From contig NZ_RBRE01000044.1 in NCBI RefSeq assembly GCF_003700275.1, positions 24,250 to 88,249 on the forward strand: 64,000 nucleotides of DNA, given 5' to 3'. The DNA comes from Pseudomonas cichorii (lineage in GTDB: Bacteria > Pseudomonadota > Gammaproteobacteria > Pseudomonadales > Pseudomonadaceae). The translations under genes were made by a program, and so were the position numbers. Below the pieces are notes generated by a model. It was not told where the DNA came from. It saw nothing but the letters and a program-made list of their open reading frames with translations, and made no database searches. Within the stretch, counting starts at the first letter, position 1. Every line of letters starts with the position of its first letter. Below, in pieces: positions 34,561-41,772 of the stretch.

Positions 34561-34736
34561 GCTGCACGCCCTCCGCCGTTTGGATCAAAGGGGGTGGGGC
34601 TGAGACGTGCTTTCGCTTTGGAGATTGAGGGGATGTAAGTGCAGCCAGCCTGCTGGGCCAGATAGCGGACCTTGAGTATCCGGTCAGCGGTGACGGCTGC
34701 TACTGGGAGGGCGTGTATCGTTGCAGTGGTGTGCAT
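34557..34736 (-). CDS. First gene of the leftward early operon, hypothetical
   Basis: 59 residues from the ATG at 34736, which has GAGG at correct spacing; a longer frame starts inside the operator region and is rejected. No family recognised; the C-terminus DPNGGGRAA is glycine-rich. It is the first gene downstream of the operator-like repeat at 34775-34787. Confidence 0.6.
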   Translation of the reverse strand: MHTTATIHALPVAAVTADRILKVRYLAQQAGCTYIPSISKAKARLSPTPFDPNGGGRAA

Positions 34737-34774
34737 GGTGTTGCCTCGCTCTGTGGTGGAAGAGTGAGGCAAGT

Positions 34775-34787
34775 AAACGATTTGTTT
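34775..34787. promoter_or_regulatory. Operator-like inverted repeat before leftward operon
   Basis: AAAC-GATTT-GTTT, with a further ATTTTGTTTG at 34804-34813. The same elements recur at 35636-35650 and 35663-35672 on the other side of the repressor gene, so these are probable repressor/Cro sites. Confidence 0.55.
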
Positions 34788-34816
34788 GGTTTTAGGTCAA
34801 CACATTTTGTTTGTTT

Positions 34817-35599
34817 TTAGATGAGGGAGGGGCCTTTAAGGGGGCGAATCGTTGACCACCAGAATATCCGCCCCAGAATTAGGACTCGTTGCTCCATTAT
34901 CTGATCGAAGTCATAGTCTTCGTCTGGATATTCGTTGGAGTTGAAGCTCCGCATCTTCATTCCGGTGGGTGTGCGTTGGAGAAATTTGATTCGCAAATGC
35001 CCGTCGTGGTCTATCGCATAAATTTCACCATCTATTATCCTCGTCATGCCCTTGTCGATGCCAACAGTGGCTCCTGAAAGGATTAGTGGATGGTTACTGT
35101 TGCCGATATTGGTCGCGAACACTGCGTTTGAGGGGTCGACGCCGCAAGTTCGTAATGTTGACCTTGAGAAACGAAGCTTTGGTCCCGTCATTTCTTGGAC
35201 TTCAGTCCGGGCTGCTTTACCGTTGCCGGAAGATAATTCGACTTCCCTGTACAACCTCAGCTCGATTTCATCGTCATTCAAGGGTGTTTGTTGGTCCCAT
35301 GGGACTAATGCTTCAAGAGCGTAGAGTGGCGAGTCATTGGCAGCAGGGCGTGGGCCATGCCGTTCGGTGGCTGCGGTCCGCATGGGAACATCTTTTCCTT
35401 CCAGCCATTCGCGCTCTACGACGAGTGTTAAGGCGACCTCGCCAGTCATGTATGCCGGTACGCCCCTTGACTTCCAGTTTGTAATGTTCTGCTCATTCTC
35501 TAGATCGAGCAGCCGGGCTAGCTGCGCTCCGGTTAGTCCTGAGTCGTCCAGCGCCTGGCGGAAGCGTTGCCCTTTGAGTTTTTGCGTTTGTTTGCTCAT
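34817..35599 (-). CDS. Phage repressor with S24 (LexA/CI-like) peptidase domain
   Basis: 260-residue repressor. N-terminal helix-turn-helix (about 10-50, FRQALDDSGLTGAQLARLLD), linker, and C-terminal S24 domain with candidate catalytic serine S168 (GNSNHP) and lysine K205 (RIKFL). I see no Ala-Gly cleavage site at the usual spacing, so autocleavage is unproven. It is divergent from the Cro-like gene across an 87-bp operator region, and resembles PrtR-type repressors in size and layout. Confidence 0.88.
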   Translation of the reverse strand: MSKQTQKLKGQRFRQALDDSGLTGAQLARLLDLENEQNITNWKSRGVPAYMTGEVALTLVVEREWLEGKDVPMRTAATERHGPRPAANDSPLYALEALVPWDQQTPLNDDEIELRLYREVELSSGNGKAARTEVQEMTGPKLRFSRSTLRTCGVDPSNAVFATNIGNSNHPLILSGATVGIDKGMTRIIDGEIYAIDHDGHLRIKFLQRTPTGMKMRSFNSNEYPDEDYDFDQIMEQRVLILGRIFWWSTIRPLKGPSLI

Positions 35600-35635
35600 A
35601 AACGGAATGTTACAACGCTTGCATAAAAATTATAA

Positions 35636-35672
35636 CAAACGTATTGTTTGGTTGTGTGATTCATTTTGTTTG
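35636..35672. promoter_or_regulatory. Central operator region between repressor and Cro-like gene
   Basis: Perfect inverted repeat CAAAC-GTATT-GTTTG at 35636-35650 plus a direct copy ATTTTGTTTG at 35663-35672, within the 87-bp divergent spacer. Matches the layout of an OR-like switch. Confidence 0.6.
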
Positions 35673-35686
35673 CATGAGGTGGCTTC

Positions 35687-35944
35687 ATGAGTGCGCCTGA
35701 TAAGGTGTTCGATTTGATCGTGCAAGTAGCTGAGGAGGCAGGTAAAAGCCCATCGCAGCTTGCTCGAGAGTGCAAGATCAGCCCTCAGCGGTTTTTCAAC
35801 TGGCGACGCCGGGGTGTGCCTGTAGCTCAGGTTCGGGTACTTGCAAAAGCTCTTTCTGGTCGGTTGCTGCCGCATGAGCTACGGCCAGATCTGCCTGAGA
35901 TTTTCCCTGCGCCTGAAGGTATTGCTTCTGTAGCGGCAGCATAA
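35687..35944 (+). CDS. Cro-like regulator (YdaS family type)
   Basis: 85 residues with a single helix-turn-helix (about 18-50: AGKSPSQLARECKISPQRFFNWRRRGVP is the region, helix 2 SPSQLAREC, helix 3 SPQRFFNWR). First rightward gene, divergent from the repressor. Followed by a terminator at 35952. Confidence 0.8.
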   Translation: MSAPDKVFDLIVQVAEEAGKSPSQLARECKISPQRFFNWRRRGVPVAQVRVLAKALSGRLLPHELRPDLPEIFPAPEGIASVAAA

Positions 35945-35949
35945 GAAAA

Positions 35950-35970
35950 AAGGCGACCCCAAGGTCGCCC
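35950..35970 (+). terminator. Terminator after Cro-like gene
   Basis: GGCGACC-CCAA-GGTCGCC hairpin 8 bases past the stop. The T-run is absent on the plus strand, while AAAAAA on the left gives a T-run in the minus direction, so it may act on both or mainly on leftward transcripts. Confidence 0.5.
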
Positions 35971-36055
35971 AGTTTCCCCCGACACGCGCCACCACAGCTG
36001 TATCGGGCCGCGATAGAGATCGGCATGCACACCACATGCATAAAGCTGCCGATCT

Positions 36056-36233
36056 TTACCGCGTCTTCCAAGGCACGGATGCCTTGGTGTTGCTGCCTTT
36101 TCCACCACAGATAGGGCAGCTGTTGCGCCAGAGGTGAAGGATGGATAGTTCACCTCGGCACAGCGCCGACTTCGATTTGCAGATCTCGACCGGCGTGTGA
36201 CCCTCTCAAGCCACGCGGCAAATGTACCACCAC
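36056..36233 (-). pseudogene. Probable frameshifted small zinc-finger-type phage gene
   Basis: A minus-strand frame from GTG at 36233 reads VVVHLPRGLRG, then the other frame continues HTPVEICKSKSALCRG ... SCPICGGKGS to a stop at 36056-36058. The two parts join if one G of the GGG at 36201-36203 is removed; the second part has no start codon of its own because a TGA precedes it. Cysteine spacing (C-x7-C, C-x2-C) suggests zinc binding. Could be a real mutation, a sequencing error or programmed shifting. Confidence 0.4.
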
Positions 36234-36274
36234 TACATGCTGCGCGGCACTGGCAACTTATAAGGATTAATGCC

Positions 36275-36793
36275 ATGAGCCGAACCGCTCTCAGCTGTAT
36301 TGATCGGGCCAAGCGTGAAGTCTTGCCGCTCGATCTTGCTCTTTACCATGCTGCTCGGGACTATCCGGGCGGTGCCGCTGCAATTGCCGCCACCACAGGC
36401 CGTAATCCAACCACGCTGCAGCACAAGCTTTCGCCTACGCATCCAACTCACACAGTCAACATTCAGGAGTTCAGCGAGATCCTTGAGCTGACGAAGGATC
36501 GCCGCATTTTGGATGCGGTTCATGCTCTGGTGGGTGACACCATCTGGCAGGACCTCGCAGGCTGTTACACCGATGACATGCCAGAAACCCTGACGGTTGG
36601 TATTGCTCAGTATTTCCGTCAGGTCGCTGATCTGGCCGAGACGTGGGCCAAGCACATTGGTGATGGCTGCGTTGATGACGGCGAGTTGGCCGAGATACGG
36701 CTGCAAGTATTCCGCTGCATCCAGGGGCTGCTCGGCATGTACAACCGTGCTTCTTACGTCAATCAAACGACGAAGGGGGTGTCCCATGGCTGA
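36275..36793 (+). CDS. Phage CII-like regulatory protein
   Basis: 172 residues resembling the bacteriophage CII/CP76 family: LALYHAARDYPGGAAAIAAT, then GRNPTTLQHKLSPTHPTH (DNA-binding helix region, about 33-55), and a C-terminal helical part. The ATG at 36275 has AAGGA upstream and replaces a longer frame. First gene of the rightward replication operon. Confidence 0.8.
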   Translation: MSRTALSCIDRAKREVLPLDLALYHAARDYPGGAAAIAATTGRNPTTLQHKLSPTHPTHTVNIQEFSEILELTKDRRILDAVHALVGDTIWQDLAGCYTDDMPETLTVGIAQYFRQVADLAETWAKHIGDGCVDDGELAEIRLQVFRCIQGLLGMYNRASYVNQTTKGVSHG

Positions 36794-37010
36794 TGCTGCC
36801 GACTTCGCGAATGACCTGGTGCAGGAGCGCCTGGATCAGGCGCTTGCTGCGCGAAACGCTCGACCGCTTCCAACTGTTCATTCCTTCATGTTTTGCGAGT
36901 CCTGTGATGAGCCGATCCCTGCGGCTCGACGTCAGGCTATTTCGGGTTGTACGCATTGTGTTGATTGCCAGGCTCTGGCTGAGTTGAAGGGTGCGCGTCA
37001 TGCTCGATGA
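36786..37010 (+). CDS. TraR/DksA-type C4 zinc-finger phage protein
   Basis: 74 residues ending in a C4 zinc motif, C-x2-C ... C-x2-C (FCESCDE and CTHCVDC), with helical N-terminus QERLDQALAARNARP. Members of this family bind RNA polymerase like DksA. The ATG at 36786 lies within the CII-like gene end (eight-base overlap) and has AGGGGGTG upstream. Confidence 0.82.
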   Translation: MADAADFANDLVQERLDQALAARNARPLPTVHSFMFCESCDEPIPAARRQAISGCTHCVDCQALAELKGARHAR

Positions 37011-39216
37011 GGTATTGGGGCAATTCGCAGATTATGGCCTGGAGCCTGATCAACCGCTGGTATATGGCAAGCTGACTCGTTGCAAGACATCGCAAGACAA
37101 GGGCAAGGAAAAAAACGGCTGGTACGTGGTACATGAGCATGTCACCGAGAAGAACGAGACGCTGATCTTCGGCAGCTTCGGTGACTGGCGCTCCGGGGAA
37201 ACACAAAAGATAAAGGTCAAGGCTGGCCGCATGAGTCCCGAAGAGCGTGAGGTCATGCGCGCTCGGCAGGAGGACGCGAAGCGTCGCGCAGCCGAAACTG
37301 CTGCCAATGCTGCTCGTCGCGCAGCAAATAGGGCAGCAGGCATGTTCAAGCGTATGCCTGACAAGGGCAAAAGCGTTTATCTGGATCGAAAGCAGATTGT
37401 GGGTTTTCGTGTCCGGTACGCACCTCGGTCTGGTGCCTTCCTCGTTCCAATGAGCAATGCCAGCGACAGTATTGTTGGCCTGCAGGTGATCTATCCCGCG
37501 AAGCAGGAAGACACCGGACGGGACAAGACGTACTGGCCGTACGGCATGTCTAAAGAAGGTACGTTTCACTTGATTGGCCCGGAGCCTGATCCGGGAGAGC
37601 CACTGCTGATCTGTGAAGGCTACGCGACCGGCGCTAGCCTGCACATGGCGACCTCCTTCGGTGTCGCCATCGCATTCGACGCGGGCAATCTGCTCGCTGT
37701 CGCCAAGCTGATGCGGGATCGCTTCCCAGGCAGACCGATCATCATTTGTAGGGATGACGACTGGAAAACCAAACGCCCTAAAGGCGATCCGTGGAATCCC
37801 GGTGAAGAGAAAGCGAACAACGCTGCCCTGGTCGTTGGTGGTCAGGTCGTAGGCCCTGTGTTCTCTGGTGAGCGACACGACAAGTGGACTGACTTCAACG
37901 ACCTGCACTGTGCTGAAGGCCTTGAAGCTGTTCGACGGCAAGTCTTGGCGGTTGTCAAACCACCCGCCGCTGGAGGCTGGAAAGATCAGTTAGCCCGAAC
38001 TGAGAGCGGCGCATTGATCGCTCACATGCAGAACGTCGAGCTGATACTGGGCAACGACGAGCGCTGGGCGGGTGTTATTAGTTTCAGCGCGTTCAGCTCC
38101 AAGATCGTTAAGCTGAGAGCGGCCCCTTACGGCGGTGGCACGGGTGACTGGGCAGACATCGACGACATGCGCGTGATGAAGTGGCTGGCCCAGACCTACA
38201 ACCTACGTGTGAAGGCACCCAGTGTGATCGAGGCGGTCAGCATCGTCGCGCACGACCATGCGTTTCATCCGGTTCGTGAGTATCTGAACAAGTTGGAGTG
38301 GGACCAGGTGCCGCGTTTGGGTAGCTGGTTAACTGACGTGCTTGGCGTACCCGAAACAGAGTATTCCACGAAAGTTGGCAGACGCTGGATGATTTCGGCG
38401 GTGGCTCGGGTCATGAAGCCTGGCTGCAAGGCTGACTCGGTTTTGATTCTAGAAGGCGCGCAGGGCGCTGGTAAGTCTACGGCGATGAGCATCCTTGGCG
38501 GCGATTGGTTTATGGATACACCATTTGCGCTGGGCGACAAGGATGGCTTTCAGGCCATTCGTGGCAAATGGATCGTTGAGTTGGGCGAGCTGGATAGCTT
38601 CAACAAAGCGGAAAGCACCAAGGCGAAACAGTTCTTCTCAGCGTCAACGGATACCTATCGCGAAAGCTATGGCCGAAGAACCAACGACGTGCCACGCCAG
38701 TGTGTTTTCGTGGGTACGACCAACCAAGAGGAATATTTGAAGGACGCGACCGGCAACCGGCGTTACTGGCCGGTCGCGTGCACTCGCGTTGAGTTGGACC
38801 GACTGCGCGAGATCCGTGACCAGTTATGGGCCGAGGCGGTGTTTTGCTACGACGCTGGGGAACCTTGGTGGGTTAATCGTGACGAGTCTTCCTTGTTCGC
38901 TGAAGCGCAGGATGAGCGTTTTGTGGTGGATGAGTGGGAGGGGCCGATTCTTCACTGGCTTGAGGAGTCGCAGATCGGCGCTACGGCGTCAGGTGGCGAT
39001 TTGCTGGGCACGGCACTGAAGATCGATCCGAGTCATTGGGGCAAGCCTGAGCAAATGCGAGTGGGCGCGATCATGCATCGGTTCGGGTGGAAACGCATTC
39101 GGCTGTCGACGCCGTCCAAAAGCGGACAGCGTCCATGGGTGTATAAGAAGCCGGACAGTTGGGGAGCCGGTCACATGCCACCTTCCCAACGACCAGAGGA
39201 GCCCTGCTTTGATTAA
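37000..39216 (+). CDS. Phage replication protein: Toprim primase fused to VapE-type helicase
   Basis: 738 residues. N-terminal part with a basic helical linker (about 80-115), Toprim-like segment (LLICEGYATGAS then IIICRDDD, about 200-255), and a C-terminal VapE/virulence-E-type helicase with Walker A GAQGAGKS at 486-493 and the WIVELGELD acidic motif. The ATG at 37000 overlaps the previous stop (ATGCTCGATGA); the GTG at 36991 lies directly on the ribosome binding site and is rejected. Probably primes and unwinds phage DNA. Confidence 0.88.
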   Translation: MLDEVLGQFADYGLEPDQPLVYGKLTRCKTSQDKGKEKNGWYVVHEHVTEKNETLIFGSFGDWRSGETQKIKVKAGRMSPEEREVMRARQEDAKRRAAETAANAARRAANRAAGMFKRMPDKGKSVYLDRKQIVGFRVRYAPRSGAFLVPMSNASDSIVGLQVIYPAKQEDTGRDKTYWPYGMSKEGTFHLIGPEPDPGEPLLICEGYATGASLHMATSFGVAIAFDAGNLLAVAKLMRDRFPGRPIIICRDDDWKTKRPKGDPWNPGEEKANNAALVVGGQVVGPVFSGERHDKWTDFNDLHCAEGLEAVRRQVLAVVKPPAAGGWKDQLARTESGALIAHMQNVELILGNDERWAGVISFSAFSSKIVKLRAAPYGGGTGDWADIDDMRVMKWLAQTYNLRVKAPSVIEAVSIVAHDHAFHPVREYLNKLEWDQVPRLGSWLTDVLGVPETEYSTKVGRRWMISAVARVMKPGCKADSVLILEGAQGAGKSTAMSILGGDWFMDTPFALGDKDGFQAIRGKWIVELGELDSFNKAESTKAKQFFSASTDTYRESYGRRTNDVPRQCVFVGTTNQEEYLKDATGNRRYWPVACTRVELDRLREIRDQLWAEAVFCYDAGEPWWVNRDESSLFAEAQDERFVVDEWEGPILHWLEESQIGATASGGDLLGTALKIDPSHWGKPEQMRVGAIMHRFGWKRIRLSTPSKSGQRPWVYKKPDSWGAGHMPPSQRPEEPCFD

Positions 39217-39568
39217 GCACATTGACGAGATGCTGAAGCTTTGGGCGCAAGAGCTTCACTCGCCGCTTGTATGTGGCGGATCGGGTGGCGGCAATATGAT
39301 TGCGATGCTAATGGAGTGTAAAGGGGAGTTGATTCGCGGTACGCGAGGTAGTCGAGTGCTGCTCGACGAGTCTGCGGATATCGAACTGATCGTCAACAAG
39401 CACCTGGCGTCGGAGCTGTCTGTGGTGGTGCGGGAGCATTACTGCAACCATGACAGTTTTCTATCGCAGAAGATTTTGTATTGCGGCTGCAGTTCTCGAA
39501 CATATTATCAGCGGTTACACTCGGCCCATGAACACATCGCTTCATTGCTACAGGGAAAGGCTGCGTGA
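39209..39568 (+). CDS. Small phage protein, possible late-gene antiterminator (Q/RinA-like)
   Basis: 119 residues. Starts with TTG at 39209, supported by AGAGGAG eight bases upstream and an eight-base overlap with the primase-helicase stop. The C-terminal half (NHDSFLSQKILYCGCSSRTY then LHSAHEHIASLL) looks like the helix-turn-helix of phage antitermination or late-regulator proteins. Position before the lysis and head genes fits that role, but the assignment is inferred. Confidence 0.55.
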   Translation: MIKHIDEMLKLWAQELHSPLVCGGSGGGNMIAMLMECKGELIRGTRGSRVLLDESADIELIVNKHLASELSVVVREHYCNHDSFLSQKILYCGCSSRTYYQRLHSAHEHIASLLQGKAA

Positions 39569-39948
39569 TCGATAGTATCCGCGCCGTTCGTTTGTCCTGC
39601 CACGTCCCACTACGCATGAATGGTGGGACGGTTGATACCCCCGCTTTCATTGCTCCGTCCCACCGTCCCACCTTTTCTGTCACTTCCACACGTAGCGTGG
39701 CGCGGACGAGTGCGCGCTACACGCGCGCCAGCGTGTTGTTAAAGACCTTCTCTTTACGTGAGGAAAGGATAATAAAAGTGGGACAGTGGGACAGAGCATT
39801 GAATTCGGGGCTTTCAGATGTCCCACCTGTCGCAGCACCGGTGGGACGGTGGGACATGGGCACAAAAGCGAATGGCCGTTGTGTGGTATTCGTCGGTATT
39901 GCCGGGGTATTCATGCAGCATTCGTTACATATTCGCCGGTGGCATTAA
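39565..39948 (+). CDS. Uncertain ORF overlapping a GTGGGAC repeat region
   Basis: 127-codon frame from GTG at 39565, which overlaps the previous stop (GTGA) and has GGAAAGG upstream. Against it, the protein looks low quality and most of it is written by the repeat units (VGQWD, VGRWD, SHRPT). It may be a genuine small gene hosting binding sites or simply non-coding. Low confidence either way. Confidence 0.35.
   Translation: MIDSIRAVRLSCHVPLRMNGGTVDTPAFIAPSHRPTFSVTSTRSVARTSARYTRASVLLKTFSLREERIIKVGQWDRALNSGLSDVPPVAAPVGRWDMGTKANGRCVVFVGIAGVFMQHSLHIRRWH
39604..39855. repeat. Array of GTGGGAC / GTCCCAC heptamers
   Basis: Nine exact 7-mers in 252 bp. Forward GTGGGAC at 39623, 39778, 39786, 39841, 39849; reverse GTCCCAC at 39604, 39657, 39665, 39820. 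Three pairs are spaced 8 bp start to start (39657/39665, 39778/39786, 39841/39849), giving doublets such as GTGGGACGGTGGGAC. Resembles an iteron or multi-site protein-binding region. Confidence 0.75.
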
Positions 39949-40073
39949 AACAGGGTTGCTGCCAGTAAAATCCACCTGTAAAAAGTACCCATCTTCGATA
40001 GGTACGCCCACATAAAGCGGCAAGCCTGAGCACATGATGTGCCAGATCCACCAGCCATTCCCAGGCTGTCATC

Positions 40074-40096
40074 AACCCCGCTTCGGCGGGGTTTTT
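40074..40096 (+). terminator. Terminator before holin
   Basis: ACCCCGC-TTCG-GCGGGGT stem followed by TTTTC; stable tetraloop. Separates the repeat region from the lysis genes. Confidence 0.8.
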
Positions 40097-40139
40097 CATT
40101 TCAGCCTCCCACCGGAAGGGTGGTAACCGGACGCGCAAC

Positions 40140-40457
40140 ATGCCAGAGAAAAATCCTGATCACTGGGCTCAGCTGTGGCTGGCACTCTCAAATCCGATCT
40201 GGCAGGGAATGATCATGGCAATCATCGTCTCTCTACTGCGAGTCCTCTACGAAGCCAGAGAAACAAGTAAGCGCCGCATCCTGTTTGAAGCGCTGATCTG
40301 CGGGGCATTGAGTCTTGTCGCGTCGAGCGTGATTGAGTGGATGACGTGGCCGCCCGGCTTGTCGGTCGCGGCGGGTGGAACGATTGGCTTTCTCGGTGTT
40401 ACGGCCATTCGTGAGCTGGTCACCCGATTCATTGGCAAAAAGGTTGACTCAGTATGA
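40140..40457 (+). CDS. Phage holin (lambda S-like class)
   Basis: 105 residues with three hydrophobic stretches (about 18-36, 48-66 and 73-92) and a short charged C-terminus, as in lambda-type holins. It would permeabilise the inner membrane at lysis. ATG at 40140, with GGAAGGGTGG some bases upstream. Followed by the Rz gene with a four-base overlap. Confidence 0.78.
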   Translation: MPEKNPDHWAQLWLALSNPIWQGMIMAIIVSLLRVLYEARETSKRRILFEALICGALSLVASSVIEWMTWPPGLSVAAGGTIGFLGVTAIRELVTRFIGKKVDSV

Positions 40458-40840
40458 AAGCCATTGCTGCTGCAATCATCATCGCCCTAGTCGGCTTGTT
40501 GCTCATCGGCATCCAGGAATACCGCGTCATCGCACTGCGCGGAGAGGTGGCCCTTGAGACCAAGGCAAAGAACGATGCCCTTGATGCGAACCTCGAAAGC
40601 CAAGCGACGATCACCACGCTTCGGGCAGAAGTCGCCCGCAACGCGGCGTATCAGAAAGACCTGAACCGGCGAATCAAGGCCAGCGAAGACAAAGCCAGAA
40701 AGGCGGAGAAAGATTTTGAAAACCTCAAGCGCAACAGCCCAGCCGTTCGTGATTGGGCTTCTCAGCCTTTGCCTGATGGGCTGCGCAGCAAAGCCGGTGG
40801 TGGTCACAAAGACGTCGGCGGTTCGAGTCGAAGCCCCTGA
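40454..40840 (+). CDS. Rz-like inner-membrane spanin
   Basis: 128 residues: N-terminal membrane anchor (AIAAAIIIALVGLLLIGI, about 3-21) followed by a long periplasmic helix (about 30-95), then a short tail. This is the i-spanin design. A lipoprotein Rz1-like gene is nested in its 3' end in a different frame, the usual Rz/Rz1 arrangement. Confidence 0.8.
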   Translation: MKAIAAAIIIALVGLLLIGIQEYRVIALRGEVALETKAKNDALDANLESQATITTLRAEVARNAAYQKDLNRRIKASEDKARKAEKDFENLKRNSPAVRDWASQPLPDGLRSKAGGGHKDVGGSSRSP

Positions 40841-40988
40841 GCTGATTCCCTGCGAACGCATCAACGCTGATGAGGCCGATCTGCGGGACAACGGAGATGT
40901 GTGGGAGCTGAAAGATCAGGCAATCAAGCTGCTCGATACCTGTGCGGATCAAGTCGATGCGCAGATCCAGCGCAGTCGAAGCAAGTAG
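40716..40988 (+). CDS. Rz1-like outer-membrane lipoprotein spanin
   Basis: 90 residues in a different frame overlapping the Rz 3' end. Lipoprotein signal peptide with lipobox LMGC (cysteine at residue 23). Starts with TTG at 40716, preceded by GGAG. The acidic mature part is longer than classical Rz1. Together with Rz it would disrupt the outer membrane at lysis. Confidence 0.75.
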   Translation: MKTSSATAQPFVIGLLSLCLMGCAAKPVVVTKTSAVRVEAPELIPCERINADEADLRDNGDVWELKDQAIKLLDTCADQVDAQIQRSRSK

Positions 40989-41123
40989 CCCTGGCTCTGC
41001 CGGGGCGTCAGGTTGGGGGCGATTTTTTCTCCGGCAGATTCGCCTGGAAATCCCCAGAGGGCCGGGGACCCTGGCGATTTTCGGGGGGTACGGGGCTGCG
41101 GACTCGCGTGACTTCGTTAGCGG

Positions 41124-41159
41124 GCAGTTCACCAGCTTAGTGAACTGCTAGTGAACTGG
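41124..41159. repeat. GTGAACTG repeats upstream of terminase genes
   Basis: GCAGTTCAC (41124-41132) inverted against GTGAACTGC (41140-41148), with a further direct copy GTGAACTGG at 41151-41159, 11 bp after the second. Located 40 bp before terS, in a non-coding gap 40989-41198 that also contains GGGGACC. Candidate TerS binding or cos region. Confidence 0.5.
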
Positions 41160-41198
41160 TAAACCCCCGTATTCATTGGGCGAAAAGGGTGTAACCCC

Positions 41199-41768
41199 AT
41201 GACGATCATTAGTAAGTCGGAGTTCGCGGCACGTCGCGGATGGTCAAAATCGTACATAACTAAACTGGCAAATCAGGACCGACTGGTGCTGACGCCGGAT
41301 GGAAAAATCGATCTTGAAGCAACCGAAGCACTGCTGGCTGATTCCGCCGATCCCAGCAAGGCTGCTGTCGCGGCACGCCACGAAGAAGCTCGCGTCGCGA
41401 GCGGGGTCTACGCCGAGATTTTGCCGAGCGCCGAAACACCTGCGGTGCCGCAACCCAGCAAGGGGCCGGACTTCCAGAAGGCTCGGGCGCATCGAGAATT
41501 CTACCTGGCCCAACTGGCCGAGGCTGAATTTCATAAGGTTCAGGGCAACCTAGTCGAGCGCGAGGCGGTCACCACTGCGGCATACAACGCTGGCCGCATG
41601 GTTCGCGACCTGATGTTCGGCCTGTCGCCCCAGCTCGCCGCAAAACTGGCGACGATGAGTGATCCCTGGGAAATCGAGAAACACCTGACGGGCGAGTTTC
41701 GCCGGGTCTTTGAAGATGCTGGCCGTATGGCTGGCACTGACCTTGAGCAAGCAATGACAGAGAGCTGA
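41199..41768 (+). CDS. Terminase small subunit (Nu1-like)
   Basis: 189 residues. N-terminal winged helix-turn-helix (ISKSEFAARRGWSKSYITKL, about 3-23) as in lambda Nu1, middle linker, and C-terminal helical part ending LEQAMTES. Recognises the packaging site. The large subunit follows after 4 bases, the classical lambda order. Confidence 0.85.
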   Translation: MTIISKSEFAARRGWSKSYITKLANQDRLVLTPDGKIDLEATEALLADSADPSKAAVAARHEEARVASGVYAEILPSAETPAVPQPSKGPDFQKARAHREFYLAQLAEAEFHKVQGNLVEREAVTTAAYNAGRMVRDLMFGLSPQLAAKLATMSDPWEIEKHLTGEFRRVFEDAGRMAGTDLEQAMTES

Positions 41769-41772
41769 GCCT

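Noticed and set aside
39604..39855. CRISPR array
   Set aside because: Repeats are 7 bp, in both orientations, with irregular or 1-bp spacers and no cas genes nearby.
39393..39914. Minus-strand frames across the GTGGGAC array
   Set aside because: Their apparent repeated peptides come from the DNA repeats; no start signals.
39911..40141. Minus-strand frame reading WEWLVDLAHHVLRLAALC
   Set aside because: Looks protein-like in part but overlaps the terminator and holin upstream region and has no clear start signal; left out for lack of support.
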